In this document: one piece after another, positions 48,101 through 60,100 of the stretch
Numbering within the stretch: position 1 is the first letter of the stretch
Layout: each line of letters opens with the position of its first letter
DNA from: Mucilaginibacter inviolabilis
GTDB taxonomy: Bacteria > Bacteroidota > Bacteroidia > Sphingobacteriales > Sphingobacteriaceae
Assembly (NCBI RefSeq): GCF_011089895.1
Contig: NZ_JAANAT010000001.1
Location: 806,001 to 870,000, forward strand
Length of the DNA: 64,000 nt
Direction: 5' to 3'
The notes under the pieces: model-generated
Seen by the model: the letters and a program-made list of their open reading frames with translations, nothing else
What the model was told of the DNA's origin: nothing
The model's database searches: none
Translations under genes and position numbers: made by a program

Positions 48101-51100
48101 ATAGCCCCTTTAAAGTACAGCAGGAGCTGGCAGCCTGGGAGTCACCGAATGGCAAAGCTCGCATAGCCGGTATCAGTGGCTTTGGGGCTGGTGGCAGCAA
48201 TGCTCATGTCATTATTGAGGAATATCAACCCGCTGTGACTAAACTTGTTGAGTATCCATTACAGGCAATTATTGTTCTTTCTGCCAAACAGCATAACCGG
48301 ATAAAATTGCAGGTAACCAACCTTGTGCAATTTTTGGAATCGCATCCTGGTTCCAAATTGCATGATGTGGCCTATACGCTCCAAAACGGTCGCGAAGCAA
48401 TGGATGAACGACTCGCTTTTGTTACAGATAGTATAGATCATCTACTTTCACAATTGAAAGCGTTTTTAGATAACAAGATTACTGAACCCATTATAGGGAA
48501 TATCCGGAATGTACAATTAAGAGAGTTACCCGCCTATGAATCAAAAGAAGATCTTCAAAGGGCTATACTGAGTAAAAACTATACCGAGCTGGCTAAACTA
48601 TGGGTACGGGGGGAAACCATAGATTGGACATTGTTATATGCTAATGGTAAGCCAGCCAAAATTAGTTTGCCTGCCTATCCTTTTATCAAAGATCGTTATT
48701 GGATACCGGTAACTGAGCAGCATGTTATTCAACAACAATCAGATAAACTGCACCCGTTATTGCATAACAATGAATCGAATCTGCATGAACAGTTATTTAC
48801 CAGTATTTACAGTGGTAAGGAAGCTTTTCTATCGGCAAGCAAAATACCTAATATAAAAGAACTTTCGGCATCGGCATTGCTTGAACTGGTACGTGAGGCC
48901 GGTGAAAGAAGTTTGCGTGCAAAAGTTACACAAATGAGAGAGGTCACCTGGGCGGACCCAATCAGAATAAATGGTACTCCCGCCAAAGTGAATATAAGCG
49001 TATTCCCAACAGGTAAGGATATTGCCTATTCAATTTACACGCACAATAAAGATGGCGAAGAGCAAGTAAACGGTCAGGGTATGCTGGTTATACAACAACA
49101 ACCTGAGCCTGAAAGTTTAAATATAAAAGAGATTCTCTCCCGCCAGCAACGCACTATAGAAAAAGATGCTTTTTACCAACTATTTTCCAAAATGGGAATA
49201 ATTAATAATAGCTCATTTATGGAAATTGAAGCATTATACTATAGTGAAACAGAGGCACTATCGAAGGTAAGCTTACATGTCGTTGAAAACTTTGTATTAT
49301 CCCCGGGTATACTGGATAGCGTTGTGAAAATATGTATGGGGTGGCTGTTTGATACAGGTGGTCGGTTTATATATCGACCAGCTGGAGCAGCAGAGGTGAC
49401 ACTTTATAACCCATTGTCCCATGTGGCATGGTGCCACGTTGTTCGTCGTGATCGACAGAAAGCTAATAATAGCACAGTTTGCTATGATGCAGAACTTTTA
49501 GATGATCAGGGTAATGTTTTGCTTCGTTTTAAAAACTTAATATTAGAGCCGGAAAATGAACAGATAGAAGCCGCTGAACAGGAAAATGTTCACTTCGATG
49601 CTCCTTGTGTTTACAAACCTGTATGGGAACGTGTTCTCATAACGCCATCATTTTCGTTAAGAAAAGGAAAGCATTTAATTGTAGCAGGTAATTCAATGCC
49701 ATCATTTGCAGGTGAGCTGCAGCAGCTACTTAAGGAAAAGGGGTGTGAAGTTGAAATTGTTAAAAATCTGGAAATTGTTCCATTGTGCATAGTAAGCATA
49801 TATTTATTGCAGGGCTTATTCAATTTATCAAAAGAAGTTTCGCCTAAGAATGATTATTTGCAGAAAGAACAGGCCGTATTTAACTCTATTCAGACATTAT
49901 TACGTTCGCCGCTAAAAGAACAGCCGTTGAATTTAATGGTTTTTACATCTAATACGCAGCGAGTATTAACCACAGAAGAAGTAATGGCATCAGGTAGTGG
50001 CATTATCGGCTTAACCGGTACGTTACTAAAAGAACAACCCCAATGGACTGTAAGCAGAGTTGATCTGGAAAGTACAGATACCAATAAAATTGATTGGGTG
50101 AGCGCTCTGATGGCGGGCAATAACAAGGATAATGATTTAATCTGCTTGCGTAGTGGCCATAGCTATCGTCAGCGCTTGTATCAGGTAAATCTTTCAACGA
50201 ATAAGCCTTCTCGGTTTAGAAATGGTGGTGTTTATGTTTTATTAGGCGGAGCAGGCGGCATCGGGAAAACTACAACAGCATACTTGGTTAAAAACTATAA
50301 CGCACAAGTGATTTGGCTGGGCAGACGGCCTCTGGATACAACAATTATTACCTCGCAAGAGGAAATAGGATGTTTAGGAGTGAAACCAGCTTATTTTCAA
50401 TGTGATGCAACCAGCAAACAGGAGGTAGAGCAAGCCTATGAGGCCATCAAAAAGGTTTATAAGGAAGTACACGGTCTTTTCCATTCAGCTATTGTGCTGA
50501 ATGATATGTTACTTAAAAACATGACGGAGGATGACTTTAAAACCGTTTTTGAACCTAAATCATTAGCGAGTCATTACCTGGTTGATGCGTTTCAGTCTGA
50601 ACCGCTTGATTTTATCTGTTTTTATTCATCGGCACAATCATTACTGCAAACACCCGGGCAAGGAAATTATGCGGCAGGATGTTCTTATAAAGACAGTTAT
50701 GCGTTAAATTTAAAACATAAACTGAAGGCTCCGGCATACATTATTAATTGGGGTTATTGGGGTGAAGTAGGTATTGTTGCGGCGCCGGTTTTCAGGGAAA
50801 GAATGGAGCTTGCAGGTGTGGGAAGTATTACTGCTGAAGAAGGAATGCGTTTATTGGAAACCGTATTAAGCGGTGACCAGGAACAAGTTTTGGCTATAAA
50901 ACTGAATGACACGGTGATAACAGCTATACCGTCTATCATAAACAATGTGATTATCGAGCCTGTGTATACAAATTCCATAGTGAGAATTGAAGTATTAAAA
51001 ATCGATGCGCTCACAAAATCAGATGACGCTGATAAGGCCTTTTTAGAGCTTTGCAGTAAAGGCATATTACAAGTTCTGTTGAAAATGGGACTTGAAAGTA

Positions 51101-54100
51101 AGCAACAGGATAATCAAAGTTTACATGAGTTAAGAAAAGCACTTGATATATCAGATACTTATGAGCCCTTGTTTTTTGTGATCATTAAGCTATTAAAAGA
51201 AAAGCACTATCTGGAAGAAAAAGGAGGCAGGCTGTTTATTAAGCAAGACATACAAGATTTCTTATTGCAAAATGCTGTAGCCCTTATTACCGCCGAGCAT
51301 AAAGAATACTTACCTCATGGTACTTTATTAAGTCTTTGTTTAAATGCCTTTCCTGAAATTTTAACAGGTAAACAACAGGCTACGGAGGTTATGTTTCCGG
51401 GTGGTAGTTTAGATTATGTAAGTGGAATTTATCAAGGAAATAGACAATCTGACTATTTCAATACATTATTGGCTGATATTATTAAAAACAGCGTAGCCAA
51501 TGGTATTAAACAATTACAACCAGGCGAAAAGATTAGGATACTGGAGGTAGGGGCAGGAACAGGAGGAACCAGCAATATTGTTTTTAAGGCTCTTGCTCCT
51601 TATAAGGATCATCTCGAATATATGTACACTGACCTGTCACGAAGCTTTCTTTTATATGCAGAACAGCACTTTAAAGAAATAGCCCCCTACCTGGAAACCG
51701 GCATCCTGAATATTGAACAACCACCAGTTGAACAGCACATGTTAGCGGGCAATTATGATATTGTTATAGGTGCCAATGTGGTACATGCTACTAAAAACAT
51801 GACCGTAACGCTTAATAATATCAAATATCTATTAAAAAAAGACGGACTGCTGTTATTAAATGAAATAGCGAGAACTGAGTTGTTTACCACCTTAACCTTC
51901 GGTTTGCTTGATGGCTGGTGGTTATATGAAGATAGTGACATCAGGCTAAGTGGTAGTCCGGGCTTATCCGCAGTAAATTGGAATACCGTATTATCTGAAA
52001 CGGGCTATTTGAATACACAAAGTTTACCGGCTATATCAGGGTTATCTCAACAGATCGTATGTGCTAAAAGTGATGGTATGATTCATACCGTGCCGGTTAA
52101 ATCAAAACAAACCAATATGAAGATAAATATTGATGCTGATAAAAGTATTAGATACACAGAAGCACAGGATAGCAGTTGGTTAACGGATACACTAATTAAT
52201 ATTGCGGCTAACCTAATCAAGTTGCCCCCACAAGATTTTGATGTACATACCCAATTTATGGATTATGGATTTGACTCCATTCTGGGTATGGAGCTGATTA
52301 AAAATATCAACGAAAAATTAGAGGTTTCTCTGAAACCTACTGATTTATTTAGTTATTCCAGCATAACGCAAATGACCAGCTATCTGCAACAAACCTATCC
52401 AGATAAATGGCGGTTTGAAACAGTAGTAAATACGGTTCGGGTTTTACCCATTACATCGCAGGTTACAACACCAATTATTCCAGCGAAGAAGACCAGATTT
52501 ACTGCTGAAACAGGTAACACAACTACCTCAATGGTGGTAGAAAACGATATTGCTATCATTGGCTTAAGCGGTCAGTTTGGTACTGCCGGGAATATGGATG
52601 CATTTTGGCAAGTTTTAAAAGAGGGTAAAAGCCTTATAGGTGAAATACCCGCGGATAGATGGGACGGTGAGGTTACTAGCAATGCTTCAAAATGGGTAGG
52701 AAGCTTTTTGAATGATATCGACAAATTTGATCCGATGTTCTTTAAAATATCAGGCAGTGAAACCGAAATGATGGATCCGCAGCAACGTGTATTCCTGGAA
52801 CATTGCTGGAGAGCTATTGAAGATGCCGCAATTAATCCCCGGACACTCAAAGGAAGCAAATGCGGCGTTTACGCGGGAGTATCACCCAGCGATTATAACA
52901 TCCGTGAAAGTGAAGAGGCTTCTGTAATGTGGGGTAACTCCAGTGCTATATTGGCTTCCCGTATATCCTATCTGTTAGATTTGAAGGGACCTGCGATATC
53001 TGTGGATACGGCTTGTTCAAGCTCATTGGTAGCTATGGATATGGGGTGCGCAAGTTTGCAAAAAGGAGACACGGATTTGATTATTGCCGGAGGGATTAAT
53101 ATCATGACCACCTCCGGGTTTTATACATTGGCTTCCAGGGCTGGAATGATGTCGGCCAATGGCAAATGTTACACATTTGATAAACGGGCTGACGGTTTTG
53201 TTCCGGGTGAGGGCGTAGGCGTGGTTGTTTTAAAACGCTTGTCAGACGCAGAACGCGATGGCGATCATATTTATGGGGTTATTAAAGCCAGCTTAACTAA
53301 TCAAGACGGGGCCTCCAATGGTATTACAGCACCGAGTGTTTTATCACAGCAGGAACTGGAAAAAGAAGTTTATCAAAAATTCAATATTAACCCCGAGTCT
53401 ATCAGTTATGTAGAAGCGCATGGTACGGGCACTAGTCTTGGTGATCCTATTGAACTGGAAGCCTTAACCGCGGCTTTCCGAACCTATACACAAAAACAAC
53501 AGTATTGTGCCATAGGAAGTGCTAAAACTAATATTGGTCACACGCTGGAAGCATCGGGCATGGCTGGTGTATCAAAAATTCTATTATCGTTAAAGCATAA
53601 GCAATTACCGCCAAGCCTTAATTATGAGGAGTGCAACCCATTAATAGATATTATTAACAGTCCGTTCAAGGTACAGCGGGATCTGGGCGAATGGAAAACA
53701 GAAAACAACCAGCCCAGACGTGCAGCTATCAGCGGCTTTGGCTTTAGTGGCACCAATGTGCATATGGTTATAGAAGAATATATCGCACCGCAAAAAGCAA
53801 CTCAACATAATTCTGGACCTGCTATCATAGTACTTTCAGCTAAAAATGCCGAGCGGCTAAAAGATCAGGTTAATAATTTATTAAACTTTATTAAATCGCA
53901 CCCAGACGATCATCTGCAAGATATGGCTTATACCTTACAGGTAGGCAGAGAAGCGATGGAAGAACGGCTGGCAATAATTGCCCGCGATAAAACAGAGTTA
54001 CAAAAGTTATTATCTGAGTTTCTGGCCGGGAAAAATGATCAGTTAATCGCTGGCAATATCAAGAAGGATAAAGCAGACTATTTATTACAAGGCGGCGCCG

Positions 54101-57100
54101 CGCAAGCGTATATCAGTTATGCCCTGAAGCATCAGGAATTGAAATCTATTGCTGCTTTATGGGTTAAAGGCGTTGATTTTAACTGGAATTTATTGTACCC
54201 TTTTAATAGGCCCCAACGAATCAGCTTGCCAACTTATGCTTTTGCCCGCCAACGGTATTGGGTATCTAAACAAGAAAAGCAGGTAGTGCAGGTGAATAGC
54301 GATAGCCTCCATCCTTTACTGCATAGCAATACTTCTAATTTGAAAACGCTGCAATTCACCAGCATTTTCACAGGTAAAGAATCGTTCCTGGAGCATCATA
54401 AAATTAGTACCGAAAAAATACTTCCAGGAGTAGCTTACCTGGAAATGGCCCGAATTGCAGGATGTAAATTAACAACACAGCAGGTTACCCGGTTAAAAAA
54501 TGTTTCCTGGTTAAGCCCAATTCATGTAAACGGTAAGCCGGCGACGGTCAATATCCGTTTGCAGGGTGCAGGCGATGATGTAAAATATGAAATTTATACA
54601 TCGGCAACTGAAGATCGAATACACAATCAGGGCCGTATCAGCATACAACCAGCGCAAGCTCCACCACGTTTAGATCTGGAAGGGATCAAAAATAGGTTCA
54701 CACAATCAGTTGATCGTGAAAAATGCTATGATATATTCAGGCAAATTGGATTAAACTACGGCTCCAGTTTCCAGGGGATTGAGAGGTTATATTATAGCGA
54801 TAATGAGGCGCTTTCAAAGATCAGCTTACCCAAAGAGGGGGCTTTTATGCTTTCGCCAGGATTATTGGACAGTACGCTGCAAACCTGCATGGGGCTGAGT
54901 TTTGGAAGAAAGGAAACATCAATGGAGTTACCTTTTAGTGTCAAAGAGGTTACTATTTATCATGAACTGCCGGAAACAGTGTGGAGCTATGTCAGGAAAA
55001 GTGATCTGAATAACAGTGATCAGATAACTAATTATGACGTTGATATAGTAGGAGAACAAGGCGATATTTTAGTAACCTTTAAAAATTTTGTTACTCTCCC
55101 CGCTCCCGGATCAGTAAAAGCCATCAAATCGGATGATAATGAAGGCGTACTTCTTTTTACCAGTAAGTGGGTGGATCAACCTGCTGTAAACCCGTTGCAA
55201 CCAGAGTGGGATACCATGCCTATGATTTTGCTTGCCGGTGGTTCTTTTCAGCTTGCTGAAAATTTAAGCGCTACGCTTGAAATAGAAGTGAAAATCATTT
55301 CTGGAGAAACCGCTGAAGAAGCATTGTTAAATGTATTAACGATTGTAAAAGAGAAAATGAAGGGCAAGGTTGCTTCACATATTCTGGTATTGTGCAGCAA
55401 TGAAGATTATGTGGAATACGGCTATATATCCGGATTCCTAAAAACCGCTAAGATCGAAAATGCAGAATTAAGTGGTAAAGTTTTAGGAGTAGATAGTTTG
55501 TCAATAAAAAACGTCACTGATTTGACAGAGATTTTACTGGCAGAACAGTTTACTACCGATACAGAGGTACGTTATGAAGCAGGTGTAAGAAAGATAAAAC
55601 AGATCCAGGAAATAAAAGTAGACGATTGCGATCTGGTTAAAATTAAACCGGGTGGCGTATATCTGATTGTGGGTGGCGCCGGCGGACTTGGAAGCGTTTT
55701 TACAGACTATATCAATAAAGTACCGCAAACAAAAGTGATCCTGATTGGCCGTAGCGAATTGAGCGAAGAAAAGCGAGCTGCATTAGCAGCATTATCTTCT
55801 GCAGAATATTTTAAATGTGATGTGAGCAACAAAACTGAGGTTGTTAACCTGGTTCGCCTGATCAAAGAAAAGTATCAACGGCTTGATGGTGTTATACATT
55901 GTGCAGGTGTTTTGCGCGATGGTTTAATTATCAACAAAACCGCCGATGATGTACGGCAGGTATTGGCATCTAAGGTTACTGGAATAAAAAATATTGACGA
56001 GGCTACTAAAGAAGAAGCGATTGACTTCATCGTATTCTTTTCAGGAATAGCAGCCACAATAGGCAATATAGGGCAGGCCGATTATTCGGCTGCCAACGCC
56101 TATATGGATAACTATGCACAGTACAGGGAGGCCGAGCGGGTAAGAGGAAAAAGAAAAGGCAAAACATTAAGCATTAACTGGCCCTTCTGGAAAGATGGGG
56201 GCATGCAAATTAATACGGATAGCATTACCCATCTTGAAAACAATTGGGGCATGTTGCCTCTGCCTTCTGATGCAGGTACCTGGGCTTTTGAAAAACTACT
56301 GGGAAGCATTTATAGCCAGGGAATGGTGGTATATGGGCATGAAAATAAAATACGACAAAAATTATTGTCAGAACCTGTAATAAAGGAAAAAAGAATTATT
56401 CGTAAATCATCTGAACAAACAGATATACCTGGCTTGAAAGAGGTAATAGCCGAAAAAATACTGGAAATCACGGCTGCGCTGTTAAGGCTACCTGTAAGTG
56501 ATATTGAACAGGATGAAAAATTAAGTGATTATGGATTTGACTCTATTTTACTGATCAAATATTCTAATGAAATCAATGATTTTTATGATATTGATTTAAC
56601 CCCAGCAATATTCTACAATTACCTTACTGTTAATGATCTTACTCAGTTTCTATTAGAGGAATACAGGGAGAAGCTATTAATCAGGCATCCTATAAAATTG
56701 GATCAGGAAGAGGTCATAGCTCCCGTAACCAAAACCCAGGATATGCTGCAGGTTATAGACCCAGAGCATTATCCGCTTTCAGAAGGGCAAAAAGGCTTAT
56801 GGTTTATACAACAATTGGAACCCGCAAATATTAATTACAATGTGCCCGTATCATTTATTATTCCTGGTAATATTAATGAAAGACTCATCAAAGAATCATT
56901 TCGGTTACTATTGGAAGAACACCCTTTATTAAGATCTAGCTTTAGGAAAGATACTCTTACCGGAGATGTATATAATCAGATCAATACAGTAGAACAGTCG
57001 CTGTTTTTTGATTACGCCGAAATTGATGAGCAGCAAGATATAAAGGAAATGTGTTGGTCGCTGATCCGAAGGCCTTTCAACCTTGAGCATGATAGTCCTG

Positions 57101-60100
57101 TACGGTTGTTTATCAGGACTAAGAAGAGCACGCAGAAAAACTATATTCTATTTGTATTTCACCATATCATATTTGATGGTATGTCAAGCGCTATATTTTT
57201 AGCTTCCTTTTTTGAGAAGTATCAATATCTACTGACTGGTAAAGGGACAATTACAGCTAATGAACCTGATTTTTCATACTTCAGTTTTGCCAAATGGGAA
57301 CAGGAGTTTATCAATAGTAGCAAGGGCGCAAAATGCTTAACCTACTGGCAGCAAAAGCTGTCGGGGGCTTTACCAGTACTGGCATTGCCTTATGACAAAC
57401 CTGTAAAGTTAAACGTAAGTACCACGAGCATAGGTAGTGAAAGTATTCAAATTGACCAACAGGAATTTCAACAGCTAAAAACCTTATGCCGTACACTGGA
57501 TGTGAATATGCCTGTAATGATAGCCGGTATATTTAATATGCTGCTTCATAAGCTCACCGGACAAGAGGATCTTTTAATACTGATGCCTACAGTGGGCAGG
57601 CCTCGTAAGGAATATGAAAAAAGCATTGGTTATTATGTAAATATGATGGTTGTCCGTAATCATGTTTCAGCTGAAATGACATTTAATGAGCTATTACGGT
57701 CAATTAAAAATGAGTTCATCAATGGTATGTCTAATGCGGCTTATCCGTTGCCAAGGCTATTAGCAGATCTGCATATAGAGCGCTCAGGCGGCCGGGAAAC
57801 GCCGCTCAAGGTATCCTTCATTTATCAAAGCATCTTTGATGGAATGTCCTCTGAGGGGGGCATACCCGGAATCGAGATCTATGATGAGGTATATCAGGAA
57901 ACCGCACATATATATTCCCTTGATATACAGGAAATGCATAAAGCATTGATTATCAATTTAAAATATGATGATGATATGTTTTATGCAGCCACAATTCGCC
58001 AGCACCTGGGATATTTCAGCCAAATGCTGAAGGAGGTAATGGAAGATGCCTCTAAACCATTGAAGGCATATGAAATACTGTCGACTGAGGAAATTCGTCA
58101 CCTGTTACTAGAGCGTAATGAATCGGCTGCTGAATACCCAAAGAACAAAACGCTGGCTGATCTTTTTGATGAGCAGGTATTGAAAACGCCTCAGAATTTA
58201 GCAGTGGTGCACGATGGTAAACGAGTCACCTATCAGGAACTAAATGATATGGCAAATCGATTAGCAAATTTTCTAAAAAAATCAGGTGTTCCAAAAAATG
58301 CTCCTATATCCATTGTTTCTCACAAAAGTTTAGAACAAATATGGGGGGTACTCGGCATTGCTAAGGCAGGATGCTATTATATACCAGTAAAAGGTGGGCT
58401 ACCGAAAAACAGGATCAATGAATTGATTGTGCAATCAGAATCAAAGGTTGTGCTTGTACAACGTGATTATCTCGACAAGATTGACCATTCAGAAACCGTA
58501 AATGTGGTTGTTCTGGAAGAAGCATTATTTAGCGATGAAGCGTCAACCCATGAAACTGTAAAAGTGTCTGATACCGAACTGGCCTATATCATATTTACAT
58601 CCGGCTCTACAGGTAAGCCAAAAGGGGTAATGATTGACCACAGGGGCGTTGTGAATACGCTATATGATATGAACGCTCGTTTCAAGATCACGCAAAACGA
58701 TAAGATTTTCGGTATATCTGATTTGAACTTTGATCTGTCGGTTTATGATATCTTCGGCGTACTCGCTTGCGGGGCTGCATTAATATTACCACTTGAAAGT
58801 GAAAGACATCATCCCGATATATGGATGAAGTACGTAAAGGATGAAGGCGTAACCGTTTGGAATTCTGTTCCTCAAATTGTTAACCTGCTTATTGACAGGC
58901 AAGAAGAAACAGATGATAACCTGCTTACAAGCTTGCGCTTATATTTTATGAGCGGAGATTGGATACCCCTGGAGCTTCCGGATAGAATAAAACGGATCAA
59001 TGCACATAGTGAGGTATTTAGTCTTGGCGGTGCTACAGAGGGCTCTATCTGGTCTATTTACTTCCCAATCGGAGAAATTGATCCGTTATGGAAAAGTATC
59101 CCATATGGCTATCCGCTTGGTAATCAGGAAATGTATGTACTGGATGTTAACTTGGCGCCATGCCCGGTTAATGTTCCCGGCGATATTTATATTGGAGGGA
59201 TAGGCGTAGCCAAGGGGTACCATAAAGATCCGGAAAAAACAGCCGCCAGTTTTATTGATCACCCTAAATTGAATAAACGTTTGTATCGTACCGGCGATTT
59301 AGGTTTTCAACATCCAGGTGGATATATGATGTTTCTGGGCCGGCAGGATGGACAGGTAAAGATCAACGGTTTTAGGGTAGAATTAGGTGAAATTGAAACC
59401 ATATTGCAACAATCTGAGTTTGTGAAGCAATGCGTTGTGCTTACTACAGATGATGCTCAACGGAATAAGCTCTTAGTAGCATATGTGGTTGTAAATGATG
59501 AGCTTAATGTCATAACTCTTCAGCAATATCTACGAATCTATCTGCCTGATTATATGGTGCCATCCATTTTTGTAGAGATTGATAAAATACCCTTGTCTTC
59601 AAATGGTAAAGTTGATCGTAATGCCTTACCCTCCGTAGATATGAGTAGTGTAAATACACAACAGTATGAAGCAGCCCGCGATGAGGTAGAACAAGAATTG
59701 GTTGCCATTTGGTCGCAGTTATTAAACGGAGTCCAGGTTGGTATTCATGACGATTTCTTTCAGGTGGGTGGTAATTCCTTAACCATGATACAATTAGTAC
59801 ATAAAATAAACACCAGGTTTAATAAAGACTTACAACTGATTGAAATTATGAAAAATCCAACCATTGCTCAAATGAAAACACTCCTTGATGTTGTGACAAA
59901 AGATCAGGATTCAAACGCTTCCATTTTAACACTAAGAGAAGGCTCTACGCAAGATGCTTCATTTATTATTCCAGGAGCATTAGGATCAACAGATGGTTAT
60001 TATCATCTGGCTACTAACTTGCCGGGCCAGGGGGCTGTATATGGTTTGCAGATGAAGGGACTTAATGGCAAAGAAGAGCCAAATAGCTCCATACAGGAAA

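Noticed and set aside
35761-48215. CRISPR or short tandem repeat array
   Set aside because: The repeats are kilobase-long coding tracts in different modules, not short spaced repeats.
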